NCBI GenBank assembly: GCA_949825025.1
Contig: OX463781.1
Coordinates: 33,989,221-34,053,220 of the forward strand
DNA length: 64,000 bases
Origin: Siphlonurus alternatus
Lineage: Eukaryota > Arthropoda > Insecta > Ephemeroptera > Siphlonuridae
Direction of reading: 5' to 3'
Both the position numbers and the translations under genes were made by a program. Below are positions 37,147 through 51,788 of this stretch, one piece after another. The stretch's first letter is position 1; each line of letters begins with the position of its first letter. Below the pieces are notes generated by a model. That model was given only the letters and a program-made list of their open reading frames with translations, ran no database searches and had not been told where the DNA came from.

Positions 37147-37802
37147 TTAAGTACACGGTTTTAGCTTTGCTTCAGTGTGATTCAGCTGCATCAATTTTTT
37201 TGTTTCAGTAGCACGAATATCAGAGATAATAGCCGATGAAGAAGCACCTGTGACGTCACTCACGCTCATTCAGCGGCGACAATATAGGGAAATCCCTGCA
37301 AAAGATAGGTTCACTCCCGCTGCAACCACGGCCACAATTTTACTTCTGAAATTTTGAAACTTTACAAGGGCAGTCTTGACAGTATTTGTCAAATAGACTG
37401 AAATATTTTTTTTGGTGGCGTGTGTACAGACCGAGTTATTGCGGTAGCAAGATAAGCTAAAAATTTAACATTGTTTTCCTTTACAACATTTTTGCTCCTC
37501 TTTCTACCGCAATAACTCGGTTTGTATGAATGTCATAAAAAAAAATCTTTCAGGCTATTTGACAAATACTATCAAGACTGCCCTGGTAAAGTTTCAAAAT
37601 TTCAGAAGTAAAATTGTGGCCGTGGTTGCAGCGGGAGTGAACCTATCTTTTGCAGGGATTTCCCTATATTGTCGCCGCTGAATGAGCGTGAGTGACGTCA
37701 CAGGTTCCTTTTCATCGGCTATTATCTCTGATATTTGTGCTGCTGAAACAAAAAATTGTATGCAGCTGAATCATACTAAAGCAAAGCTAACCGTGTACTT
37801 AA
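37147..37802. mobile_element. Long TTAA-flanked foldback element, 656 bp
   Basis: TTAA then GTACACGGTTTTAGCTTTGC on the left, returning as the complement on the right. The arms are almost complementary over about 300 bp (for example GAGTTATTGCGGTAG against CTACCGCAATAACTC). GTGACGTCAC occurs in both arms. Confidence 0.85.
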
Positions 37803-37853
37803 TATTGTGCAAAGGTTCATAAGGTCTTTAATAAGTCTTGGAGTTAATTGTAC

Positions 37854-38476
37854 CAAAGTGAATACTTTTTTACATATTCGGGCAGCTAAGAATTATTCTG
37901 ATATCCCTAGCTGTGGCTCAATATTTTCGTACGATGCCTAGTTATTTTACAATTGATTATTTAGTTTGAAAAGTGAGTTCAAAAACCGTTGGTTGATTCA
38001 AGCCGGTGCGCGGCTGCGCGCCCGCAGCGGCCGGTGATTCAGAGCAGAGCGTACCTAATCAAGTTCGCTCTGTTCAGAGCGTACGTACTAGAATTCTAGT
38101 ACGCTCTGGTACTAGAATTCCCAGGCCAACTCAAATCGTAGCCGGCGCGATCGTCATCTGTCGAGACATTAGCCGTCCAGAATTTAAAAAATAACATGCA
38201 ATTAATTCTAGTACGCTCTGTACGAAGAGAAGGGGGCGGGAGGAGGTTCCCCCGATTCACGGGAGATTCTCATCGAATCAGCGGCTGCTGCGGGCGAGCA
38301 CTGACTTGATTTAACCAACGGTTTTTCAACTCACTTTTCAAACTAAATAATTAATTGTAAAATAACTAGGCATCGTACAAAAATATTGAGCCACAGGGAT
38401 ATCAGAATAATTCTAAGCTGCCCGAATATGTAAAAAAAAAAAAAAGAAAAAAGTATTCACTTTGATACCCCTTTAA
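37854..38476. mobile_element. TTAA foldback element, copy B of the 33005 family, with an internal insertion
   Basis: Same arms as 33005-33430 and TTAA at both ends. Between the GC-rich halves it has extra DNA at about 38039-38220 composed of pieces with CAGAGCGTAC / GTACGCTCTG ends, including a stretch (about 38125-38200) matching the inner right end of the hAT-like element at 31788-32575. Confidence 0.8.
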
Positions 38477-38870
38477 CATATTTTAGCCGGACTGACGACA
38501 TACATTATTATACATATATTTGCAGGTTCATTCCGATCAGGTCCATGTCATTTAATAATATATATTTTAGATTTCTTGTTCGCTTTTTCTTTTTAAGGAT
38601 AATAAACTATATAATAACTAATTTTATTGTATTTCAATTGCTTCATTGCAGATTTGCAGACAACAGCCTGGAAAGGTAGGCAACTTATGCTGCATGGCTG
38701 CGCACTCGGTTGTATAAAAAGCAGGGGCTGGTAACCGCGATTCTTATTTATATATTTATATTAAATATTATGTTACCTCCGTTGTATTATATTATATAGC
38801 CAGGTAACTCGATCGTATATCGAGGTACTTTGTAATAAATATATCCTTATATATAATTGATCTGACACTA

Positions 38871-39026
38871 AAGCCGGTATTACACGATACAATTTTTCTG
38901 ATTATTGTATACAATTTTTCCTTGCAAGAAAATTTTCTTTCCATACAAACAAATGGAGATAAAGTTTTCTTGTAAGGAAAAATTGTATACAATAATCAAA
39001 AAAATTGAATCGTGTTATACCGGCTT
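38871..39026. mobile_element. Small MITE, 156 bp
   Basis: AAGCCGGTATTACACGAT at the left returns as ATCGTGTTATACCGGCTT-like complement at the right. The arms are nearly complementary up to a short loop around 38950. Confidence 0.75.
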
Positions 39027-40581
39027 AAGCTTAATACTAACGGAAATACAAGTAGGAATTAAGCCAACCCATGTAAACTGCTTTTCAATTTTTTTTTAAA
39101 TTTAATATGTTGATCAATTTTACCACTTAACATTAACTATTAATAAAAATAATTTCATGTTGATAGTATTATTATGTTATATTATTGCATAATATTTATG
39201 GAATCTATACATTTTAGTATATTAAATCGATCCGAGGGCTAAATTATATTACAGATATGATTTTTGTTTTCTATAACGACGAGTTCAATACAAAAATAAT
39301 AGCAAAAACATAATTAAAAATATGAAATTAGGGTAACAATTTTAATTAAACATTATAGTTGTACGTGCCTTAAATGTCTTACATGCCTCGTAATTGGTGC
39401 CAGGGGTGGCCAATCAAAAACCTCTGTCATTTGATTGGTTGCGAGGTAATGAGGTCGCAAAAGTTTTGCAACGTAAGTACGTCGCCGGACCTTCAGCACA
39501 CAACCTATTGTCATTTCAAGATTGAAGTTGTGTTATAATATATAATTTTATTATATTGCACTGTATTAAAAAACTGATGTGAACGCGACTTTCTCAACTC
39601 GTTGATTGTAATCAAAAGATCGTCAGTACAATAACTTCATGTTCAGCAGTTCTCCATTCACTGCATGCATGGTGTTGTAAAGAATATGAAGTAAATATAA
39701 AAAATTATATGCTGATCGAAGAACAGCGGCGCTAGCTAGTGCACATATGTAACTCTGTGGTACGTTGCAAAAGGGATGAGGTCCGATGGGGAGCGGTTAA
39801 AAAAAAAAAAAAAAAACTAGTTAAATAAACTAGCTTCCGCGAGATTCCAGTCTCGTCTTTATTCTTTATAATATATCAACATTATTGTAAGTTAATTTAT
39901 AAATAACTACATTTATTATGATTTTATTATTAAATATTGTAAACTTAATTAATTTAATTGTTGTTTCGTACACGGAAATAATATAATATGCTCTACAAAA
40001 ACTACGGAAATTTTACGTTACGATATATAATTAAGTGACAATTAACTTCACAAAATTGTAAAAAGTCTATTTATTAATAAGAAATGCATATGGCGAGACT
40101 TCATCGTGTATCGCCGACAATGCAAATTTACAACATCGACTCCTGAGTGACGTGTTACGTTATAACACCGGCAGCTACTGCAAGGGTCTGCGCGAGGTGT
40201 CAAGTCGTTAAGAGATTAATTGTTTGCCCTTCAAGGCCCGAAGCTACCTTCAGAGTTTTATAGTGTGTTACTTAGATGCTTGAGGTGTTTGTTTAGAATC
40301 GAAAATATATTGCGTAAATTACATAAAATATTGCGAGACGGAAGGAGCGTCGTAAAATAAGATAATTGTCGTATTGGTACAGTACATACAGTAAATTTAA
40401 ATTATGATATTCTTTTTTTCTAACTAAATTTCTAAAACACATTTAAAAGAATTAATTAAAACATTTAAAAAAAGTTTATTTTGATTGTGCATCGATGCAC
40501 GACATGCATGCAATTCACGCGATTCTGACGCTTATAAAGATCTTCATAATATGAAATGTCAGAATGGAGTAATTAATAAAG
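39027..40581. other. AT-rich intergenic DNA with one GC-richer island
   Basis: A GC-richer, CpG-containing stretch at about 40085-40260 stands out; no gene, RNA gene or inverted repeat recognised. Confidence 0.3.
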
Positions 40582-40795
40582 TCAGAGTACCATTAAATTT
40601 GGCACCCTATAGTTATTTTAATTTATGCAATAAAATATTGTACGTTATATAATTATATTTATATATATAATTTATAATATACATACAATTTATAATACAC
40701 ATAAATTTATATATTTTTATATAACGTAATATAATATTTTATTGCATAAATGAAAATAACTATAATATATAGTACCAAATTTAATGGTACTCTGA
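40582..40795. mobile_element. AT-rich inverted repeat
   Basis: TCAGAGTACCATTAAATTTG on the left and its near complement ending GGTACTCTGA on the right, with AT-only arms around ATAACGTA in the centre. Likely a MITE. Confidence 0.65.
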
Positions 40796-43700
40796 TTTTT
40801 TTTTTTTTTTTTTTCAGATTTTTAAACTTTTTCAAATATTTATTGACGCCCTGAAGACATTTAGATATATCCCTTTTTTTTAAAGAAAAAAAAGTGAGTA
40901 CTGCACCGTTAAATCATATAATTCTATTAATGTATGGAGTACAAAAAGTCGTGTTAGTTGTCCCTGGCTTAATTAATTAACCTAGGTGTGTAATTTCTTT
41001 CAGCAACATCAAAAGCAGAACGTTAGAAGACCTTTTTTTTCTTTTCCTTTGTTTCAACGATCTGTGTAAATAAGGAACCGGTTCAGTGATTACACTAAAT
41101 AATAAAATATAGTAACATAATAATTATAATAAATGTTTAAACTGTCAATATAATTCATTCAGCGGGAGACTTCAATTCCATGTCAGTGGTGAGAGATTAA
41201 AATTGTGGCATTGCAGTGACAGAGATTGCAGCTGTACTTAATACGCGTAGATCAACAATAAAAAAATAAACATATATACGATATTTTCTGCTCACCAGCC
41301 TCTACCTTGGTGTTGCTCCTTGGCAATGGTAGTCACTTAAGCTTTTAATCCAAACCTACAATTTGAAAATATATATATATAAAAAAAAATATGAACAAAA
41401 TGAAAAAAGTAAAGTATGAGAAGATAGCTTCGGCAACTATTACAGTATACTTCACAGAATCTCAAAGTTATCTTTTACCATCCGAATGTCTTGCATTGAA
41501 TGCAGTAATAAAAAAAAAAAAAAAAATAAGTCTTACTAACGTGTGTATCGGTCCCGTTTGATTTTGTCTAGCGCTTATTTATATAAGGCTCGAGAAAGGA
41601 AGCCAATTGCACACCCAAACTGGCAACAGAAGAAACGGCTTTATGTGTTTTATTCTAACAACACGACACTTGCAAGGAATATTAAAAGAGAATAAGAGAT
41701 AACTGATAACTGATTATATATATGAAAAAGAAAGAAGAAAAAATCGGAGCAAATTTCCCAGTTGGAACAAAATAGTTTAATTTTCAGCGATGTTTTAATA
41801 ATAATAATAATAATAATAATAATAGATAATATTATATGAATTATATATTTTTTCTTTTAATATTTTTCTTTTTACCATATAGAGAAAGAAATATTTCGTT
41901 TCTTTAATAACATTAAATATTGTTTGACATCAATTATAACATGGGCAATGTATTTTCACTATTTTCTCCCGAAATAATTCTTATAATATAATATATCTTA
42001 TAATAAGTTATAAACATGTTATAAATAAGAAAGAAACAAAAACCTATATGGTTCCGAAGGGTAAAAATGAAGTCCAAAATGTCTATCAATAATATACGGA
42101 TTGCAAAGTCTCTATACCATTACGGTACCATATAATTATATATTATAATATATGCCATATATGGTACCATTCCCACTTTTTATCCCGTTCACAAACGCAA
42201 CATGCATGCTGTCTTTTCTACTAAATCATAATAACGAGACGAGTCAATTCGCTTAATTAAAGTGATACAATATCACTGAAATAGGGAGTTTTAAAATATT
42301 ATCAAGTGCTCTCGAATAGTGCCATGATTAAATTCATTAAATATTTAATAATATATAATATTAATAATATATCTCTCATATTATAATTGGCACCGGTCGA
42401 TAATAGGGGCAATTCACGATCGAAAGACTTATCCAGAAAGTTATCCACAGCTTTCTCACTAAATGCGATTAAAGCCAGCCTAATTCAATGACACCAAACG
42501 TGGCAAGCGAGAATCCTGAAGTACACTCTTCGTGAATCGCGCCCATTGAGTGCATTAAAACTATTAAAATAAACATAATGCAGAAATATAATTATACAAT
42601 GTGTATACAGTATATCGCCATCAGTTTGATTTTGATCTCCCATCAATGAAGACTATTTTGTATTAAGTATTATATATACTGATTTCGTATAAGGTATTGT
42701 AGAAAAATATCATGAAAATATGTCATCTCAATTCATAATAATTTTTGTACATTAATAAAATTCAGTCATATGAACAAAGCCAGTGGCGTTTACAATTCCC
42801 TCGAGGTCACTGTAATAATTATTTTCATTACTTTTTATCGATATGCTGAAGTCGTTTAAACAATGTACAACAGTACAACATGATTTAGCATGCAATTACG
42901 AAAGTCTCTTTATTACGTATAATACAATGTTAGTTACGATCGATAATCACCAAAACACATTCCTCTCGAGTTGGCCCGCAAGCGGCGAACTTGCACGCGG
43001 CGGCCCACGATTACGTAATCGCTATTGCTGGCCACTGCCGCGGCGTGGGCGGCAGCAAGCTTGCAGGCGATGGCCTACAATACCCAAGGCTAACACAAGC
43101 GCCGCCGGCAGCTTAGCAGAATGCAGTCCTGCGGCACGACCTGAATTTTTATACTCTTTGAGTCGAAGTTTCGTCCGTGTGCTTCCGTGAGCACTCGGCT
43201 CAGGCTCGGGCAAATGAGAAGAGACTTTACAGATTAATTTATAGCTTGAAATTATTAAAAATATGAAGCGTACAAGTGTTGGAGATTACAAAAAAGGAAG
43301 CCAGGGCGTTTGAATTTGAGGGGTTCATAATATATTATATATTTTGATCACTCTAAACAGTCTAAATATGCATAATATTCTTTACCAATTTTATCAGTTA
43401 TCAATAAGTTATCATAGCAATATAGAACAATGATAAAAAAAAGTTTGAAGATTTTTTTTTATTTTTTTTATTGCAACAAAGGAAGGCACTCGAGCAGTAA
43501 TTAAGTGAATTAAAAATAATATTATTTATGCATGCATGCTCATAACTTTAAATGACAGTGTGTACTATAATGTACTGTACATGATGTATAATCATAATTA
43601 TTTATGATACAAGGAAATTTTAAAGATTGTAGCCTAGAAAATGTTAGCATGCTAAAATTTGATCCCAAATTCCATGCATGCAGTACTAAATCTGCTGGTA

Positions 43701-44024
43701 TTAAAATACTCTAGCCTAAAATCTATATGCTAACTGTAAGTTATTTGCAAATTTACAGTCCCGGTCTTAATATATATACTGTATAATATTGTTCACAATC
43801 GACATATATATAGCATGCTAGAATAATTATATTATAACATAATAGCCCTATTTCGAAGATAGATTCGGGTGCTGATGATAATATAAAGCAGGCTAAATAA
43901 AATTGCAGCTGCTTTTACAATTCTTATGGGCTTATACAAGCGGAGGGGGAGGGGTCTATTTATAGGGGTTTAAACCCCAATTGTTTGCGGTGCGGTAAAA
44001 GCACATTAATGGGCAACATTAAAT
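40796..44024. other. AT-rich DNA with a GC-rich island at about 42960-43210
   Basis: The island contains CGGCGGCCCACG and CGCCGCCGGCAGC inside an open frame (42843-43190, +) that I cannot assign. An AAT microsatellite lies at 41797-41824. The island may be regulatory or a diverged GC-rich repeat; coding is possible but unsupported. Confidence 0.3.
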
Positions 44025-44234
44025 AGGTGGATTTTCATGGGCGGCAACGACGACGCGGCGCGATTTGACGTAAAAGCTGCGAAATCGTATGCGGCGGCGA
44101 ATTCACCGGTAATCGCGTTAATTACGATGCTCTTTTTCTTTTAATCGCCGAATGTGGCCGCCAATGGATGTTACAGCAAGTGCGCTTTATTCGCGTCGCG
44201 TCGCAGGCTGGAAATCGCCCATGAAAATCCACCT
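44025..44234. mobile_element. GC-rich MITE, copy A (PIF/Harbinger-like)
   Basis: Terminal repeats AGGTGGATTTTCATGGGCG, a CpG-rich interior (GACGCGGCGCGATTT) and TTA on the right side. Its relative at 62382-62590 is inverted. Confidence 0.75.
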
Positions 44235-47200
44235 TTAATGGAGGTAACATTAATGGGAGGGGGTAACATGGGCAGTTACTCCCTCCATTTCTTACGGAAA
44301 TCTCCCCCGAAAAGCGATGAACTCTGATTTGAGTTTTTTTCCCCTACTACAGTTTCATCCGATGTTATTGAAACAAACATATATATAATTACATATATAA
44401 TTTAAAATAATACCTGGGAACAACGTATTATGTATGATAATCAACAAAAAATGAAGACTGTTGTGACGAGTATAACATGCATGCTAGCTGATCGAGTAAT
44501 TATAATATTTCTCCAATCTATTCAGTGATATAGATTAAATCATAGACAAATAAATAAGGTGCATGTATTATTAAATTTTTCCGTATAATGAGTTTTCTCT
44601 TGTAACATAAAATTTGATTATCTGATTTGTGTTTTTTTTTTTTTTTTGTCCATATTTTTTCTTTATAATATTTATGAAAAGAAATGAATAACACAAGCTT
44701 AATTAATATATCAATTTATAAAATAATAATTGTGTGCGTGCCATTTTTCAAAAATTTCTCCTGTCTCTTATGAAACGCCGCAACAAGTGCCATGAGATTC
44801 TATTACACACGCCAATATTAATCTTGAGAATTTTTTTAATGATCAACAACTTAATAAAAAAAAATTAAGAAGATGTGATTTGTCTGCAAGCTTCGCGCTC
44901 GTAAATTCTTCTCCACGTCACCTTGTAAAGAGAAACAATAATTTGTGTGGTGGTGACCTCGATTGTAGCGCTCCTCCACATTAATCTTCAAGATTGAAAA
45001 TGTCGCTTTTTATAAACACCAACTATTAATTGCCATTACCAAATAAAATATTACTGTGTATTAATATCACATTTGTTCAGATGACTCGCGCAACCCCTTG
45101 CTGACGAGGGGCGGTCATGCGGGAGGTCAGCTGGCAATTGACCGAAGCTCGTCAGGAGGAGAGTGTCATGTGCATGCGGGCGTGTGCACGAGCTAATTGA
45201 ATAAAAATTAAATATATAGGGGAGATGTAACCGAGATATCATCTTATATAAAAAAAGTTTGATTAAATAGCTTTTATAATGACACGAATAGAGAACTCGT
45301 GTCTTTTCTTCTCTTTGTATTTAAACTTCATTAAAATTGAAATTGAATTAGAGCAAAAGAAATAAAATATTTTGTAACAGTTTAAGAAATGACTTTTTAA
45401 GTGTTAAATAATAATTTGATTTACAAGTTTATGTATTTTAATCATAATAATTATTATAAAAATTCTACAAAGGATATGAATGAAGTCTGTAATAAATGAA
45501 AGCAAATCAAAAAAGAGAAAAAATATTAGTCGCAAGGAAGGGGGCATGCAGGGGCTTTGGAGTTGGTAAAAATGCGAATTTTGACTCTGTACAACGTGAA
45601 AAAATTACACTCCATGGATCGATGAAACTTATTAAATTTACAAATATGATATTTAATGCAAATTTTGTATCATCACATTTAGTTGATTGTGTGATCGAAC
45701 GTTGTTTGTAGCATCAGCTGGCACGTCGGTAAACAACGCCTGCATGACGACGACGCTGACAAATAATACTCTCTCGGTGTCTGCCGTGTGAAAGGTCAAG
45801 CCGGCTTTGCAGTTTATTAATACGGGTGACAAGAGACCCAAACCTCGCGGAACAAAGGCGTGATCGCAACATTGTGTGCGTGTACCTCCTCGAGCAAGCA
45901 CCGTCAGATTAACAACAAAGAGCACTACCCACACGCGATTACATGAAGAGAAAGAGGTTACCATAGATCATGAAGTCACCACATTATAATATAAACACGT
46001 TAGTATGATCAGGAAATTTAAAAAAAAAAAACAAAAAACAATTTTTATGTTACAAGACAAATTATGTTGTTCTGAACAAACCGGGTGAAGGTCTTTCACA
46101 AAATTTAAAGATGAATTCTCTTTGAAAAATTACAAACATTTTTTTTATCTTTCAAATTACACGTTTGACGGTGATATAATGTTAAGTGTGGTTTACAAAA
46201 GGTAAGCGTGTTAATCCTTGGATTAGAAGGCACGAAGTAACGCTATAAGCATTCTATAACTACAGTAAAGCCAGCACCTGCTACCTATACTGTGTAGTGG
46301 TAATCTGTATACATTGTTAATACCAAAAAGCAGCATACATAATTATCACTAAAAACTTTAAAACTGCATGCACGCAGAAGATATAATTGGAAATATTAAT
46401 TATAGACGTAGGGTATTGTTATGTTATTACCAACTTTGCAGGGCTGTAAATAACATTGCTCTTATACAATTATATCAGATTTTATATTACAGTAAACTGA
46501 GTAAAGAAATATAATTAATAAGCGTTTGTGTAAATATATTCGGAACATGTATACACATACATAATAACATTAATTTCTCTGCAGAAGTTAAGACATTATT
46601 CAGAAATTCAGTTGATTCCCCGGAGATCTCCTTCCTATACCACGTCCGCAGACACGCGTCAAGCCACTACGCTTGGCACGCACGGACCGTTTCGGACGTA
46701 ATTTTTAAAATTTCAATAAAAACTGAAGTGCAAAACAAATAAAAAAAACGAAGTGAGGAATAGAGCATAAAAGAGCATAAAAGAGCATGGTATATTTTTT
46801 TAAAATAAAATTTCCAATTGAATTATTATATAATAAATATTACATATTTATATTATAATAATATTATTAAATTATATATTATTGAAGATTGATGTTCGTT
46901 TAAAAAAAGTTTTCAATAGAGTAAAATGTATATTCCGCAAGAATTATATAAGCTCCGTTTAAGTTTTCAAGGCCTGTCACAAATAATTAGAATTACATAA
47001 TTACCAACATTTTCATAATTTGCATATTAATTAATACATTTTGTAAATTGAGTTGACGACGTTGACGTTAGTATATGATAAGTGTAGGCACTTGCATGAA
47101 TAACGCTTTTAATTAAAATATGCTGTGCTAAAAGTCCTAAAATATACATAGCTTACAAAATTTGGCTGTTGGTTGTGATAACTATATAAATTTGATAAGT

Positions 47201-47328
47201 GTATGTGCATGCAGTATATCAGTATATGAAATTGTGTATAAATCTATAAATTATGTAATGGCCCAATTTTCGATTTCCATATTGGCCGGAGTCTCTGACT
47301 CTGACAAATGTTTTACCTCAAAAAAGAA
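44235..47328. other. Intergenic DNA with several GC-richer islands
   Basis: Islands at about 45070-45190, 45715-45955 and 46615-46700 rise above an AT-rich background. Open frames across them are short and unsupported. Confidence 0.3.
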
Positions 47329-47412
47329 TTACTATCGGAACCAAAAAGATGTGCCCCTCTCCTTATGGGAGTTATATGCTGTTCAGGGGCACACCTTTTT
47401 GGTTCCGATAGT
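47329..47412. repeat. Short inverted repeat
   Basis: TACTATCGGAACCAAAAAG and GTGCCCCT on the left pair with the right side; about 30-bp arms and a short loop. Probably a very small MITE. Confidence 0.65.
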
Positions 47413-50400
47413 AAATTTAATTTGATTTTAATTTGCGGTATAAAGGCTTATTGTTTCAATAAAAAAATGGGTATTTAATTTCATTAATTTAGTTTTGTAG
47501 GAGAGGGGGGGGGGGATGGAGACTGGATCAATCCGTTGCGATACATCCGAGCTGTTACATATACCCTCGCACCAACCAGATGTCGGGTAATTTAAGAAAG
47601 ACACACGAAGCGGGGCGAGGTCAGAGGTCACTAGAAGAGTTGGTAGTTGAGGTCAAAGTGATTGAGCCTCGGTCGGGGAACACGACGCCTCCGGGCTTGA
47701 TTTGGAGCCCGCTACCACCATCAATTAATTAACGTTTCTCATAAAATGTAACATATTTCAAATGATGAGGGCTATATATGTGTGTCAGGTTATAGACAAT
47801 TGAAAGAACTCAATGTTGTAACTCATGGCATATGCGTATTAAAAAACGAGTTGAAGCAACCTCATGAAAACATCAATATCCAGTTTATATATTTGGTATT
47901 GGGGCCCGGACTATTTTTGTGTTCTCGCGAGTTGTAACATTAACTTGCTACTTTAATAGCTATGAATTATATGAAGTGAACAATGTTTTGAAGAGTATAT
48001 GGCCATAAAATTTTAGAGTATATCATAAAATTGAATTTATTATCTAATTTTCTTAATGCTAACTTTGCATTTTTAACATAATAATTATATAATTCAATTA
48101 AGTATTATACAATTTCAGTGGTTTAATGCTATAAAGTGTAAAGGGCTGCCATATTATTGTTTCAGAAAAGAATTTATATTAATTATATATTATACTCATG
48201 CCAGTATGCAATGAAATTTAAATTTATAAGGCAGTTTCAACCTAATTAAAGAGTTTGGGGTCAAATATTACATTAAAAAAAATGCGGATCTTACAGTAAT
48301 TTAATTTGACTCCTGAGCTAGCCTATAGTGCGCAGTTTTGGTACTCTTGACCCTTGGTAGTTTAATTTACTGATTGTAGCTCTGCTTGCTACCCTTGCAG
48401 TAGACAGAATTAGAATCACATGCAGTTGAATTTTGCAAACCTCTCCACTGATGGCAGGTTCGTGAGGTGGTGCAGTCAAAATATATTTGGCTGCATGGTT
48501 TGGAGAGTGAACACAAAACACATAGTAACGGACAACTATCGTGAAAAATATTTGTTTCTTAAATAAGTAACTTTAAAAAGATATGCAACTCTGATCTTTT
48601 TGTGTCATATTTTCTGATTCCAGGAATAAATTAAGATAAAAATATTTATATAATTATATTTAATTATATTTTTTTACTGCCATACCCCTTTTCATAGTAA
48701 ATCCCCTATCTAGTTACGCTGGAAAGGAGTGTGCATGCCATATATTATATGAATATAAGTATATTTTTGAATACTTCAAGGAGTCAGAAATTTTGAGAAC
48801 AAAAAATCAAAGGTTTTAATAAATAATTTGGTGTATTCTCAATATATTAATTATTGCATGGTAATTTTTAATGCAGTCTGTTCGAGTCACATTTGATTTA
48901 AAATGACTTAGGAAACTGTGGAAAATATCGATCATAGTTTACTGCAGGACACCTTGACACCAAGAATTCAAAGTCATCATGAGAGAGAAATATATAAACA
49001 CATATAATCATATACAACTCGTTAAGTGTTTATAGCAAAAAACGGAAAGTGAGAGTGAGTTTTTGGATGAGTGAAATTATAACACGCTTTGTTTTTATTG
49101 CTCATATATTATAACTATGGGAAGTGTTTGAATATTAAAGATAATGTATACCATTAATGTTAAAGAATGTTGAACTACAAGGTCGTTTAAATTTTGGTGA
49201 GGTTTACGTAAAAAACAACGAGGCCTAATAAGCAGTTAAAACGTCGATTTGAGATAGCAGCTGTTAGTCCCACCCTTCGGTTCGTGTGAGAAGCTGCGAT
49301 CAACGCCCGTCATCGTCTTGTGTGCTTTAACGACGGTGTTCCTACCCCGTAACACTAAAAAGACGACTGTGAGAGCAGGCACCAAGTGAAGGGTCGAGTG
49401 GCGAACACGGATGGAAGTCGTGACCACTAGAAATTGTTATGTAAACAAAGCGGAGCCGTCTGAACGTGATCCTGACGAGTCGTGGTAGCGAGGTCTCATC
49501 ATCATCACATCATCACGCTTACATTTTCTACTGCAGTTGTCACTTTTAAGGTCGAAGTTTGCTCTAGTGTATGGTTGAATCTTTTCGTTCCTCTATAATT
49601 TATTTTCTGCGTATATCGTATATGTAGTAATATATACCCTTTTTCTGAAAAAAAATCAAACGAATTATGCATCCTTTATACTGTATGATATAATGACCAT
49701 ACAGAACTCGAAAAAAATTATTTGTTTTCAAGACAAATTTCAGTGACGAACGATTTGTTGCTCTTTGCTACGATTATACGAAAAACCATGCACGTAATTC
49801 GGATACATTATGGAAAAATAAACGTTTGGTAAGATTTTTTTTTTTAAGTGGTGTGTACAAAATGCAATGCATCATACAATGTACAGTACAATGCCATGAC
49901 GGTACTTGCTACAAACTACCAACAGTTTAATCATCTCAAAGGCGAGCCTCGCTCTCGTCTAATGAAACAGTTTAGGAGCATAACAATGCCATGGTGTACT
50001 TGCTCTACTCCTGGAGTAGCAACCTCGTCTGCACTTTAATTGTGAGGAGCACCATTAGCCACCATGACGGGGCCACACTCGAGGAGCATTTTCACACGAC
50101 TATAGCTGCGCGAGTGGAGAGCTGAACGCGCGATCCAAAGGTTCGTGAAATTAAAATCGCGCAGAGAAAAAAAGTCTGATCTTTAAAATAGACATTGCTC
50201 ACAATAATTGAAGGATGAATATTCTGTATTAGTTATTTTTTATTTATAATTTACTCACAATTAAAATGGGAACCCCACATTTAATTTGAAAAGGAAAAAA
50301 ATGCTTAACATTTCAGGATTAATTCCCAAAAATGTTTTCCTATTTGCCTACAAGCTAATAAACTTTAACAATTTAATTAAAAATAAAATACTTTTAAATA

Positions 50401-50512
50401 ATGATATACAAAACTAAATATTTCACTCTATTTCATACTTATTTCATATTAAACATTGATACACAGTCATGGCACAATACAAAACGTTCAAATAATTTTC
50501 ATATTGCTTTTA
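47413..50512. other. Intergenic DNA with GC-richer islands
   Basis: Islands at about 47515-47720, 49240-49500 and 50040-50140. No splice-consistent coding sequence found. Confidence 0.3.
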
Positions 50513-50650
50513 CAGTGGCGTAGCCAGGATTTGTCCATGAAGGGGGGGGGGTTCCTTAAGATTGAGAATAGCCCATTGGGGGGGTTGGGGGGCGTAGCCC
50601 CCCAATAGCCCGCCGCAGGCGCGATTTTTTTAAGGACACGCCCCTTTTTT
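50513..50650. mobile_element. End of a G-rich repeat (GGCGTAGCC type)
   Basis: AGTGGCGTAGCCAGGATTTG followed by runs of G and the small palindrome GGGGGGCGTAGCCCCCC. This wording is common at the ends of transposons in many invertebrates. The other end was not found. Confidence 0.45.
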
Positions 50651-51661
50651 AGGGTAAAATTATGAAAAAATACTATAATAGAGAATGTATGGCCTGATGC
50701 AGTTTTTTAAAATTTTATATTTTTTGCACCCATTTTTTTTTAATTTCTTTTCAATATGTGCAGTACGTGATGCACTAACGTAATAAGTAATAAATAAAGC
50801 TTTGAGTACATAATTTTAGTTAAATCAAGCAATTCATCTATAAACACTTTTATATTATTTTTATTAGTTTCATGATGCGCGAATTTTTTGAAAAAGGGAC
50901 GTGGACTTTAATTTTTTTCGATAAAGTTGCAGCAAATTTCTTATATTTGTAAATCGTAAATTATGTAGTTACAATATTTTTGTCACTACTTTTTCTTATA
51001 AAAAAATAGACCACATTTTAAGACGATTTACTGATTGATGTACGAGCAAGAAAAAATATTTATATTTAAATTTTCAAGACAGGGAAATCAATTTATTACA
51101 TTAAGTATACTTAGACTAGCTGTTGTAAAATTAATAAAATTAATTTAAGAAAATCAGATTTTTTTAACTTCAGTAATAAAATTAAAGATATGTATATACA
51201 GTATTATACATTAGACAATAAAACTCCCCATTAATTGTAAGATGTAATATACCTATATAATTAACGAAAGAATAATAAAATATTATTATATATATAATTT
51301 TTACTTTTATGCTGAACATCATGCGGGGAATGTTTTCAACATTTTTTATAATTGAAATTGTTGTCTACAAAAACATAAATAACTTAATAATGAATACTAC
51401 ATAATATAATTATAATAATAGTTTTTTATAGTCCGTAGACTAGATGTTATAATATATTATCGATGACGAAAAAAGCAAAAAAGCACATTGGAATTAAATA
51501 ATAGAATTATATAATTGTATACTTAAATAATCATAATACTGTTAGACGGATTTTAAATAAATTAAAGATGTATTAACGATGTGTTTCGGGGATATAAATT
51601 TTTAAAGTGTTTTTTAAGAAAAATTTTCATAAAATTTTATCTAAGTCGTATCTGTCGAGTA
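50651..51661. other. AT-rich DNA, nothing recognised
   Basis: Very AT-rich with no gene, inverted repeat or island that I can support. Confidence 0.3.
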
Positions 51662-51788
51662 CCATTTTTTGTTATTTTTTCCTCAAAATTTACTAAGGTT
51701 CAGCTCTCAAGGGGGGGGGGGGTTATAACACCCCCCCCCTTGAGAGCTGAACCTTAGTAAATTTTGAGGAAAAAATAACAAAAAATGG
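51662..51788. mobile_element. Perfect palindrome with a G-run / C-run centre
   Basis: Arms of about 58 bp (CCATTTTTTGTTATTTTTTC..., ...AGCTCTCAAGGGGGGG) meet at a short GGTTATAACA centre. The arms appear fully complementary. Confidence 0.85.

Noticed and set aside
42843..43190. 115-codon ORF over a GC-rich island
   Set aside because: No recognisable domain. The GC-rich part also stays open on the other strand, and no exon partners were found.
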